64,000 nt of DNA, taken from contig OY740768.1 in assembly GCA_963513935.1 (NCBI GenBank), positions 67,258,231 to 67,322,230 of the forward strand. Direction: 5' to 3'. Position 1 is the stretch's first letter. Each line of letters opens with the position of its first letter. Source of the stretch: Aphrophora alni (Eukaryota > Arthropoda > Insecta > Hemiptera > Aphrophoridae). The notes under the pieces are model-generated. The model was not told the origin of the DNA. It made no database searches and saw only the letters and a program-made list of their open reading frames with translations. Below, one piece after another: positions 38,020 to 47,726 of the stretch. The position numbers and the translations under genes are program-made.

Positions 38020-38190
38020 CTATACTGCAGCCCGCATAAATGGATCCATATTGTCCCACATGCAAAAGGACCGCATAGGCTGCATTAAGCCTAACATATT
38101 GAATGTGTTGTGAACGGCTGACCTGGTTTCTAGTCTCGTCAACAATACAGTTAATTAGGGTTATATGCTTTACGAGTAATTAACTTAACT
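38020..38190. promoter_or_regulatory. candidate conserved noncoding element
   Basis: GC-richer, non-repetitive sequence in an AT-rich surrounding: CTGCAGCCCGCATAAATGG, CCATATTGTCCCACATGCAA (with a POU-like ATGCAAA), CCGCATAGGCTGCATTAAGC, then ACAATAC (SOX-like) and GTTAATTAGGG (homeodomain-like). All three frames are closed, so it is not an exon. The call rests on composition and motif content only. Confidence 0.3.
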
Positions 38191-40685
38191 TCATGTAATG
38201 TTGTATTCGGTCGGCATATTTGGAAAAATATTTTGAACGTCATCAAATTATTTTAACTGCCTTTTGTTTTTCGCCAAAAACTTTAAAATGCCTCTCTGTC
38301 TGTATATTTTTCCCTCATAAAGTCTTTGATTATTGTAAAATAAAAATCTGAATGTATTCATGTATAAAACTGTGTATATCATTCTTACAACCAAAGAAAT
38401 AAGTTACATTTTAATAAGATCCTTTCATAAATGGAAGAAAGAATTCGTTTCGGTTACAAATAAATTTGAAAATAATTTCTATTAACAATTTTGGTACTCT
38501 AATCTAAAGTTCGTTTTGTCTTGTTATTACCGTTACATCTTCTGTATTTTTAAATGCGACTTTTTCATAATAAAATTTAAGTAATGTGTTAAAATGTTGC
38601 AGATGACAATTAAAATTTGAGATAACTCGTTAGTTTCAAGCCTATCTAGACGCAATCTATATAATACGATGATGGAGGTATGTTTATATCGTTTTTACTA
38701 CCAAACGGCTTGACTCATTTAGTTAAAACTTTCGTTACGTTTTTAGAGATTTTTTATCAAATACAATCTTTTCTGTACTGTGAAAGGCAAGAAAACTAAA
38801 TATTTAATTATGATTTTGCGTCCTTTTTTTAGACTTTTTTGTAGAACCTAATCGACTTTTATTTGTCCTTTTATTATATTTTTTTAAGCTGATATATTAT
38901 ACAAATGTACCTAAATGTATAATGCATTGTTTAATATCGGCATTTCTAGAAACATCTGGTTGGTACCGAAAACACGGTCGGTAGTTGATCGTAGGAAAAT
39001 ATTCTGTGAAAAAATATAAATTATTCAATGCAGCCCTTGGAAACATATTGAATTCACGTTATTGCAAGAAAATAATTCAATCTGCAAACACCATCCCTTA
39101 AGTACGAGGGAGAAATTAATCATATTGAAACTGATATTTGAAATTAATTAAACAAACTGTATGACTTTGTGAAATTGTTATTTTGTAGCGATGAAAAGTT
39201 TTTGTTTTTTTTTTAAACTCTCAATTATCTTCTTTTTATGGTTGCATATTTTTTTAATTTACCCTTATTTTAAACATCATTGTTATTATTTTATAATACA
39301 TATTTAGTTGGTATTTTGTATATCTATTAGATTATTTAACTTATCTCAGAATAAAAACGGCTACGACATATTATAATCTTTAAAATCTTTAAATTTCTGC
39401 CACACTGCAAAGAATAAAAACCTGTGCCGAAACATCATACAACAAAACCACTTTTATTATGTTTTCTTTGACTTTTAGTTGTTTATTAACATGTTATATT
39501 ACAATTACTTAGGAATAGATATAAGACTTCTAAGTTTCGGATATTTTCCTTCTTCTATTTTATTCAGAACGGACGTAAAAAAACAGAGCGACAAAACATA
39601 AAAACACAATTTTGTGCAAACATTTTACCAGCCTTTTCATAAATACTATCAAGGGTACTTTTGGCTGTAATACTCCTTAAATTTAAATGTTTTGCGTTAT
39701 CTACATTTAATCATAATATATACAAATAGGGTTTATGTAAATATACAAAATCTAAGCGACAAGAAATATAAATTAATTAATTAATTTTCATTTGTCATAT
39801 TATCACCATTAAGCCCTTTGAATTTTCTATGTTTACATACTGAATAATACATAAATGTGTGAAATCTATAGTACATATCTCGTCAATGACACAAACTCAT
39901 CGGTCCATGTATTCATTAATCTTTTAATACCTAAAGTCCCAAAGTTTAATTCGATTGTTTTTACTAACAATACTAACATTAAGCCCCAGGTTTATCTATA
40001 TAAAGTCATAAATTGTTTTAAGTTATTTTTTAATAATATCCGTATATGGTTTTATTATGTATAATTGTTGCCTTAATCATCCTAACGGACTTGTAAACAA
40101 ATATTTCCTAAACTGAAATGTCTGTCCATTTTCTGTATTTGGACGTCTCGTTGCTTTTGGGTAAAGTGAGTGTGTTTAAAATAGTTGAAGGGTGTAAATT
40201 TTCTTGACAGCGGTATTGTCAATAAACCTTACAATCGCATTAACTGTCAAAAAGTCGGAAGTCGTTAATACACAAATTTTCTTTGTAGTAGTATTTCCCT
40301 TTACCTATAACTGTGATAACCACCAAATCTAGGATTTTCCTGGATTTATTAACACCCAATACCTTGTTTATAGTAACTAAAGAATTATTGATTTTGAGGT
40401 TTTGGGAAATTCTGTATAAAATTGAAGCCAGATAGTGATTATTTAATTAGCGGGATATAATAAAATAAGTGTTGAGGTACGAGTAGGAGACTCTTTACGC
40501 AAGAAAAAAGCAGACATTTTTTATGACGGCAAGTGAATTATTCGGTAAAACCAATTACGTACAGTCATTTCAAATTTAGTATGTACCTTGTTTATACACT
40601 TATTTAGCAAATTATATATGAACTTATAGATATTTTATTCTTCGTACATTTCTTTTACTTTTTCAACCCATTACAGTTATCGACT

Positions 40686-40696
40686 GGGGGGGGGGG
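40686..40696. repeat. poly-G tract (11)
   Basis: A G-homopolymer directly visible. No four-tract G-quadruplex arrangement surrounds it. Confidence 0.85.
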
Positions 40697-41589
40697 TTAC
40701 ATTTTATTAATCTACTCGTTCTTGCCATCTAGACATTTGACTCTGTTTTAACTGAATTGAATATAGAATGGTCAATTTGTAAGAGATCAAACGTCACCAA
40801 GATTGTCTTCTGTCCTTTGTTTATTTTACTTGCAGCTTTAAAATACAATGTTACATTTCATTGGTGTTTTAATAGTTGAAGAAAATTATAGATTCGACTT
40901 TGAGGGTGTTACATATATGTCAAACTACTCAGGGCTATTTTAGATTCCGTCTTTTTATGATTCTTTATTGTATTAGATTAAGATCTGGATTCAGATACAT
41001 GACCATAGAATGCTTGAATGAATAAATACGACCGGTGTAGAGAAATCCCATCGTCCTGTTTCCTTATCCCATGTTCTTGTGGTACACATCCACATAAAAT
41101 AGTATTCCCATTAAGTCTCTGCCCGACAATTACCTACAAGTTTCTGTTCTTATTAAATCACCTGTGTTTTCTATATACTTAAGGTAAGGACACAATAACT
41201 TCTGTTAGAGTTTGAATTCTTCCGAAAAGGGTGCATTTTATTATCTTTTGATGGGAATTTACCAGTTTTTCTTTGTGATGTTTAGCATTATCATCTCAGT
41301 TAATTATATGAATGTATGTACTGTGCATTCAGTATTTTTATCCGAATGTTTTAGCATTATTTAATGTATTATACCGGTGTATATTGTGTACGTTTCAAGT
41401 CATCTACAGTTACCCTGTCAAAAGGTCTTTTCTTTTAAATTATATTTAAAAAATTGTAAATTTCATAGTTAACGATTTGAGTAGAATTTTATCCATCCAT
41501 ACAAACCTTGAAAGCCTCTCACAATACATAAAATGTTTTCGTCATACTGCTTCAAAAACAGCTGGTTTCAATACATGCATTGAGCTGCT

Positions 41590-41822
41590 AAAGTTGTTCT
41601 TTTTAGTCCTAGGACCTAAAAACATCAGCTGAGGACGAGGTCATCAGCTGTTACTTCATTGATAGGAATTAATAATGATTGTAAAGCATCTATAAAAACA
41701 ATCGATACTCTCGATTGTAATTCACCGATAAAACCTTCGATTTGAAGGTAAATAGGTTATAACATTTTCTTATTTAATTTTTTTCCCCTTTAATACTCTT
41801 TGCAGTATATCGAAAAATATAG
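41590..41822 (-). repeat. palindrome-rich flank of hairpin repeat copy 2
   Basis: This flank contains a series of short palindromes: TTTTTAGTCCTAGGACCTAAAAA-like at about 41603-41625, CATCAGCTG twice around GAGGACGAGGT (41626-41652), ACAATCGA...TCGATTGT (about 41699-41720), and ACCTTCGATTTGAAGGT (about 41733-41750). The block GGTAAATAGGTTATAACAT is the inverted counterpart of 11679-11700, placing this flank in the same repeat as copy 1. Confidence 0.55.
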
Positions 41823-41920
41823 TTCATCACTTGGACCGAAGGAAGCTTTTCGATCCTCGCTCATTTTCCGTTAAACTTGAGCTTGTATCGGAAAGCTTCA
41901 CTTTTAGTCCTAGTGATGAA
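41823..41920 (-). mobile_element. 98-bp hairpin repeat, copy 2 (MITE-like)
   Basis: Diverged copy of the 11523-11622 hairpin in opposite orientation. The arms begin TTCATCACTTGGACC and end CCTAGTGATGAA. The loop, read in reverse complement, keeps ACAAGCTCAAGTTTAA and GGAAAATGAGCGAGG as in copy 1. Arm pairing here is imperfect, with several mismatches and a 2-base insertion, whereas copy 1 is perfect. This copy therefore looks older. Confidence 0.85.
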
Positions 41921-42089
41921 ATATAACTTACTATTTTATAATTTCTATATTTGATGTAATCTGAAACAGGTTTTATTGTTGCACCGAAAGTTCCTACCCA
42001 TTCACTCCTAAACTTTACTAAAATCAAGTTATACTTAGAAAAGTTTCCCCCTCCATGTGTATTCATAGAGTTAATAAAACAAAGCTAAA

Positions 42090-42310
42090 TTAGATGAGAG
42101 GTAATTGAATTAGGCGGAGTTGAGGTTGTGCTGAAAGGGGCGGACTAATCGTTGGAAAGCCAAAACCCGCGTGCGTGTACAATGTAAAGTACCTGTGGAC
42201 AATGAACGTATTATTTTGACGTGACAATTCAATTAGTGGACGGGAAGCGGCCATCCCGATGTTTGCGGAACGCCCCTTTATTGGATTAATAGCCACTACA
42301 CACCCGTTTC
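42090..42310. promoter_or_regulatory. candidate regulatory element, GC-rich island
   Basis: An unusually GC-rich patch: GAAAGGGGCGGACTAATCG, CCCGCGTGCGTG, TGACGTGACAATTCAATTAG, CGGGAAGCGGCCATCCCG and a Bicoid/Otx-like GGATTAAT near 42283. A 68-codon minus-strand frame here has no splice context or motif. It sits in the putative intron about 4.6 kb upstream of the internal exon, so a promoter for a shorter isoform or an enhancer is possible. Nothing proves either. Confidence 0.3.
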
Positions 42311-42810
42311 AAGTCGTTACCGCAACCGTATAACTCAGTTTTTATCTCCCCCCCCCTACCCCTCCCTTTACTCGATTCGCCAATTTGTTACCTGTCCGTG
42401 CGATACTTAACTTTTAGCCAACATATGGTTTTCTCTTGCTTCAAACTAAAGAATCAATATATGTCATCATTTGTAAATGTAAATTTCCTGATCTTATAAA
42501 TTATCTAAGCGACCTAAGTCTGTAGTTGATGACATTATTGTCTTTTTATAGGCTAACTATTTATTTTGAATTTATTTAGGTAGTTGTCGATATTTTTACT
42601 AAATTTAGTTAAACTAGGACATGTTCACAATTACTAGATTGTATGTTACTTTATGTAGATTGGAATTTGATAAATTGTAAAAATAACGTCATCCGTTATT
42701 CTGTCTTTTAACCATGTGAAACTAATTTATTTATGTCTTTCATTGTTTGTGTAACTAATTTATTTAAGTGTTTTGTTTGTATGTATGTTGTTTCATTTTT
42801 GTATTTTAAT

Positions 42811-42850
42811 GGAATGATGACGACAATTTTAATTGTCGAAATCGGTTATT
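42811..42850 (+). repeat. retroelement-end motif (GATGA-stem-CGAAA)
   Basis: GGAATGATGA is followed by a perfect 6-bp stem CGACAA/TTGTCG around TTTTAA, then AAATCGG. It is the same theme as 20565-20600 and the reverse complement of 50841-50876. It resembles hammerhead-type ends of Penelope-like elements but lacks the canonical CTGATGA. Confidence 0.35.
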
Positions 42851-43119
42851 GAAAAGAGTTATTTCAATTAAGGATTATGACATATCAAAATAAGATAATA
42901 AAACTTTAAAAAAATAAAAACATTGAAGTTTGTATTTGGTCCTTATTTTGTTGTCGAATTTTAACTAATTTAGTAGGAACATTGATTTTACAATTGCTAA
43001 GCATCTGTGTATGAGATTGGGGTTCTAGAAAATGTTATATGTGATTTTTAAATGTATATATATCATCATCATTTTATATATAATAACATAGAGAGAAATG
43101 AAAATAATTGGTAGTTATC

Positions 43120-43290
43120 TTCCACTAGGTGGGGGTGGGGGGCTGAAATCTGCAGTGTACGAGAGGAAAGTGCACTTGCTCGCATTATGAATGCTGCTGC
43201 CTTCCTAAGGTATAACCGACTTGCACTTTAGTGTTACACGTGCACTTCACACTTGAGTTGACAAGTGTATTAAGGTCGAAGAAAACATTT
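43120..43290. promoter_or_regulatory. candidate noncoding element with E-box-like repeats
   Basis: Mixed-composition patch with CCACTAGGTGGGGGTGGGGG and repeated CACTT-type words: GTGCACTTGCTCGC, GACTTGCACTTTAGTG, ACACGTGCACTTCACACTTG. No open frame supports coding. The repeated CACTTG/CACGTG words would suit NK-type or bHLH factors, which is inference only. Confidence 0.25.
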
Positions 43291-43419
43291 TGGTGCATTT
43301 AATGTGAATTAAACACAAATAAAACGCCACTTTAATATTTTTACTTTTGTAAATTAAAATCGTGTTACAATCCTTCCTAAATATTGCTGTTATATAAATT
43401 TAATACATCATATGTTAAC

Positions 43420-43606
43420 GATTCGAATTTGCCCCTAACCACAATCACTAGAAATTTTAAAATAAAACACAATTATCTGATTAATTGTTCTTTATTAATT
43501 ATTTCCACTTAATTAATAAAAAAATAATTAATAAAGAACAATTAATCAGATAATTGTGTTTTATTATAAAGTTTCTAGTGATTGTGGTTAGGGGCAAATT
43601 GGAATC
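43420..43606. mobile_element. foldback MITE with 85-bp arms
   Basis: Arm 43420-43504 and arm 43522-43606 are inverted repeats matching at 82 of 85 positions; the spacer of 17 bp is CCACTTAATTAATAAAA. The outer end reads GATTCGAATTTGCCCC on one side and its near-complement on the other. No duplication abuts the arms, but ATCATATGTTA occurs at 43407-43417 and again at 43645-43655, so the element may extend about 38 bp on the right, with that 11-mer as target duplication. There is no coding capacity. High arm identity suggests a recent origin. Confidence 0.85.
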
Positions 43607-44599
43607 ATTATTGTGAATTTCACCACAGTGCTCAACAAGATTGTATCATATGTTAGTTTTTATCGTTATATCCTTAATAAAATCTATTACAATGTATTGT
43701 TTCTTTAACATAATTCATTATTTTGATCAATTTCTCTTAATATGGATTTTTATTTCACTTGTTGAAAACTCTGCAATCATAAAGGCCGTAAGAAATACGT
43801 TTTTACCACTTTCTCTGATTTCGTATATCGATTACCCTGTACGTTAACAACAAAAATAAATTTATAAATATGTTCAAAATTTAAAAGGTAGACTTTTTGT
43901 TGAATTTCAACTGTATATAACATCATAGATTTGAAATCAACCTAATAAAACCTGTCTACAAACTTTTGTTTTAATATTGAAATTCTTTTCCTTCTAAAGT
44001 GTATTAAAAAAAGAACATAATATTACAGGGAGCCACCAAAACGAGGAAATTCCAAACACATGTTCTGTGGCACTTTTTGTTATGTAAACCAACTTAACAA
44101 ACCTACCAAATATTACTGCTTCCACTTTAATAGGTCATTATATACTGATTACATTGTAAAGTTCGTAATTGTTTGATGATTTGATTTAATTATTGAAAAG
44201 AGCACTGAAATTTTAAATATATTCGATGCACAACTTTTTGTTAACAAGACTTTTTTACATCTGGTAATTGTACTAGTATATGATATTTCCAACTGTACTT
44301 AATATACGAAGTGATACAAGGTCATCAGCGACTGTTGTATATTGGTCTAAATCTATAATCTTACTGCAACAAAAATAATTCTTGAAATAGACGCTAAATT
44401 CTTGAGCTCAAATTTACCTTTAATATAACGTTATTCATACCGTTAATATGTTAAATATTAACGATTCTACCTACATAATTAAATTTCTACCTTGGGAAGG
44501 GTCTGAAATTATTAAAACACAAAAAATATATTCAACGTGTCGAGCTATTTTTAAATACTTGTACTAGAAGTAACTAATATCAACTAAGGTAAAACTTTG

Positions 44600-44815
44600 A
44601 TTTTCTTCTTGTTGTTTAAAGGTGAAAACCTTTCGTTCGTCATCGCTTTAAATAATAAAATAGTAGGAAAGAATGTAAAATAAATATCCCTATCCCTCGA
44701 AACTTTTATAGCGTCAGAGTCGGAAAAGAACAATTTTTGGTCAACAGGAACTTACAGAAGATGAGAGATGCATCTAACCCCATGATCGCCATGGCCCTAC
44801 CCATTATAGGTATGA
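44600..44815 (+). repeat. dispersed repeat, copy A
   Basis: Shares an ordered series of blocks with 56318-56555: TTGTTTAAAGGTGAAAACC, TCGTCATCGCTTTAAA, GCGTCAGAGTCGGAAAAGA, AACTTACAGAAGATGA and ATCGCCATGGCCCTACCCAT. The copies are the same orientation and clearly diverged. No internal promoter boxes were recognised, so SINE versus LINE tail cannot be decided. Confidence 0.55.
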
Positions 44816-45569
44816 AGTGATATAAATCACCAGTTTCAAATGTATTGTTGGAAACCGGCTGGCTATATAAAGTTAGATTTTGAAATGACATGTTTGGCTG
44901 GGAATCTGTTTTGTTCAAATATAAATATAGGTAAAATTATACCTGTTTTTCAAATAGTCATTTTTCTTTAAAAAAAATACCTTTTGCCATTTCAAAATGA
45001 CAGCCCTAATTGTGAAAAATAATATGTGTTATTTCTTCCCATACCTGATTTTTATAAAATAAATTTCAGACAAAATAAAAAAATCTATATTATAGGAGTT
45101 TTTAAATGATATGCCACATGTTCAATTAGAAATAATAATATTCTAAGTCTACCTAAATTGGGGAAAACTTCCGTTAAAGTTTATTGTTTTTTTTAAGATT
45201 TTTAAAATAAGTTAACACTTTACCTACATTTTTATTGTGTAAATTTTGAGAAATAGTAAATGTCCTTTTGGAATGCTGAATTTTGAAAAAGAAAAAAAAC
45301 TAATAATTCTTCTTATGTCAATTAAGTGTGTTATCATTTTAAACCAACTAAATAACTCCAGCATTTATTTTTTTCAAAATACGTTTGAGGTTGTTGGTAT
45401 GAATTACACCGTATTTCAATGAAATTTAGTTTCTTTCATAGAATAATACAGTAAATTGAATTCTGTATCAACAACAAAACTATATTTAAGATCAAATACA
45501 TATAGAAGATTTTAATCAATATATGTTGGAAGTTCTAATCATTTAACTTTAAATTTGTTTCCAGCTATA

Positions 45570-45790
45570 TATGAGTTAGGTCTAGCTTAACACGACACTG
45601 ATGCTTTTAATATCGCTTACAAAGGATGTCAGCGCTTAAGCCTAACACCTTCCACCATCCATTCTGCAGCTATAACAAAGCATTCGCTTACCTGATGATT
45701 AATATCGTCCCCACAAAAACTGCTTACGTTAATGTCTTTATTAAATCCATTAATTATAATATGGCACTATAGATGTGGCAGCTTATACAA
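45570..45790. promoter_or_regulatory. candidate conserved noncoding element
   Basis: Mixed-composition sequence including CTTTTAATATCGCTTACAAA, GATGTCAGCGCTTAAGCC, ACCTGATGATTAATATCG and CCATTAATTATAATATGGC. It has no coding frame. It lies 1.1-1.3 kb upstream of the internal exon. The call is inferred from composition and homeodomain-like words. Confidence 0.25.
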
Positions 45791-46912
45791 TACCTACGAG
45801 TTTGTATTGTAATTATACTCTTGCCAACTCATTTGTTGTGTTTGCGTTAATTTAGTTTCAAAAGTTGTTCTTGCAGGACAAATAAAACTCTTTTGTTACT
45901 TTTAAAAGTTTGTAGAAATTAAATTTATTATTACATTATTTTTTATTTCATTTTCGAGGGTGGGTATGTTTTTAGCTATCGTCCGTGTTACAGATATACT
46001 GTATCTACATTTTTACGATTTTCTCGTCATATGATGTTCGAAGTTGGAACAAATTTCTAACTAACTGGGGTTTTGTACACATCTTTAATAGGCCATTAGA
46101 AATATAATTAAAAAGTCCACATGATTTCCTTCTAGAGCATAATATTTCACAGCCCGTCAAAGATGGCAACAATCAGGTTTTTTTTTGCAGATGTCTGGGA
46201 AACAATCGGCTCTTCGACAAAAATAGGTCAAGTAAATTTAAAGTTTTCAAAATTCACTATAATACAATCTTTTGTACTCACTCCTCTTAGAGCCAACAAA
46301 CCATCTAATAACGTAGAAGTAGAATTAGAAGAATCATAATTTAATATATACTAAATTAATATATTCTGTACTTCGAAAAAATATATTTAAGCTGTCGGTT
46401 TAAGTCTGTTAAAAAAGTGCGCATCCGATTTTACAAATATTTGGTGTTGTTAAATAGTTATTTTTGGCGTTAGTATAAAAATGTATGAAACTATTTTTAT
46501 AGAAAACTTTATATCCTTTAATATTTACTTAATTTGTTTTAGTCATAGATCCAATATTTTCCTAGATATATCAAAGATACAAATACAAAAGTTGTTTCCA
46601 CTTTCAGGAAAAATTCACATGACCTTTTTATTTATATTTCAATATCCGAGTAGATATGTAAAAAAACAGCTCATTAGATATTTGTTCTTTCTATTTAGAG
46701 TATTTCGTTTAGGACAAATGGTTCGTTTTCAGTTACAACTATAATTTACGTACATATTTTTGTTCCATCGCATATCTATCAAAAGCAATTATATTTAAAG
46801 GATTAAATGTCCATATTAAATTTGTATATTACTATACAATAGGAACACGAATTTAAAAGATGTTATCTGCGTTTCATTTTAAAAATTTATAATTTTTTTC
46901 ATTTTGTTACAG

Positions 46913-47030
46913 GAGCGAACTTTAGGAAACGCAAACGGGACAAGCCCACTTGACAATATGCGCAACCTAGAACATTATTTGAGCGATATAATGCGAGGTG
47001 CTGGAGATACGCCAGATCATCATCTAAAAG
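46913..47030 (+). CDS. internal coding exon of a split gene, unknown protein
   Basis: This is the best host-exon candidate in the window. The acceptor is strong (TTTTTTTCATTTTGTTACAG ends at 46912) and the donor is near consensus (AAAAG|GTTAGT, GT at 47031). Of the three frames only the phase-0 one is open across all 118 bp; the other two have stops. It reads ERTLGNANGTSPLDN, MRNLEHYLSDIMRG, AGDTPDHHLK, with the last G starting the next codon (phase 1 out). The frame closes within five bases of the donor, as expected for a true exon. The peptide is polar with a short amphipathic LEHYLSDIM helix and no recognised domain. Phase matches the exon at 29960. No downstream exon was identified, so the gene probably continues beyond the window. 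Confidence 0.6.
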
Positions 47031-47404
47031 GTTAGTCTTACTTTTCTTTACTTATAGCTTTCATTTATCATTTAAATTAAAATGGTTTGCCTAAAAAAGG
47101 AAAGACAAATCTTTTGTTAAACATAAAAAAAAGGAAAATTTATAAAATTTTTGCCTCTTAAACTAACCTATTTTATGTTGAATGAAGATAAGTAAAACGT
47201 TGGAATATTTTATCTTTTCTCATTACTTAAAGTTAAAGTTAATTAACTTACGTCATTTTTAACTTGCATTAATACAATCTGAATAAATATCAGTTTTGTT
47301 AATATATTGTTTGAAAGACAGTCTTTTAAAAGCATTTCAATGAGTGCATTTGCCAGTATTTATAAACAAAAGTCGATTACATAGCTAACAAATATTATAT
47401 AAGA

Positions 47405-47620
47405 AATGGGAGGTGCGCCTGTTGTAATGGAAGTCTTATGTCTGTGCTAATGACAAGCGGGGACACAATTAATTGTATCATTTCAACCCCTCAACAACCA
47501 CCCACCCACTTCCAAACCACTCCTTTCCTTTCTCCCTTCTGCTTAGGAAAGTGTACAGTCATTACAAATAACGTGATACATTTATTTGGTAAAGTTTCAT
47601 GACATTTTATTTGACATTAA
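47405..47620. promoter_or_regulatory. candidate intronic regulatory element
   Basis: About 400 bp after the internal exon a mixed-composition patch holds GGAGGTGCGCCTGTTG, AATGACAAGCGGGGACACAA followed by TTAATTGTATCATT, then a long C/T-rich tract (47485-47527) ending CTTCTGCTTAG. The tract plus AG could act as a splice acceptor at 47528, but the following frame closes soon without conserved-looking sequence. A regulatory role is a guess. Confidence 0.25.
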
Positions 47621-47702
47621 TAAATGAAACGAGAAGAGTGTCTAAGAATGACAAATTACAGATAGGTAATCCGTTGCTAAATTATTAGACAAAACTATCT
47701 AA

Positions 47703-47726
47703 ATATTATTAGTAGGCCTACTAATA
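47703..47726. repeat. 20-bp perfect palindrome around TAGGCCTA
   Basis: TATTAGTAGG followed directly by CCTACTAATA, a perfect palindrome centred between 47716 and 47717. It is one of six TAGGCCTA octamers in the window. Confidence 0.8.

Larger units (their letters stand above)
30047..46912 (+). other. candidate large intron (about 16.9 kb)
   Basis: If the exons at 29960 and 46913 belong together, this is one phase-0 intron. No coding exon was recognised inside it. It carries a hairpin (30956-30998), an 11-G run (40686-40696), the inverted copy of the hairpin repeat (41823-41920), a foldback element (43420-43606), a dispersed repeat (44600-44815) and several mixed-composition patches listed as candidate regulatory elements. 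Stretches 31000-38000 and 38200-41500 are plain AT-rich DNA with nothing else visible. Confidence 0.35.

Noticed and set aside
42090..42296. 68-codon minus-strand frame in the GC-rich island
   Set aside because: No motif or splice signals; explained by GC-rich composition.
43120..43140. CTCF-like site CCACTAGGTGGGGGTG
   Set aside because: Resembles the vertebrate consensus only loosely; a single hit by eye is not evidence.
46191..46226. Possible micro-exon after a strong TTTTTTTTTGCAG acceptor (MSGKQSALRQK)
   Set aside because: In the phase needed to join the exon at 29960 it ends in TAG; no support for other phases.
47528..47553. Possible acceptor after the CT-rich tract (CTTCTGCTTAG)
   Set aside because: Following frame closes soon and shows no conserved-looking peptide.
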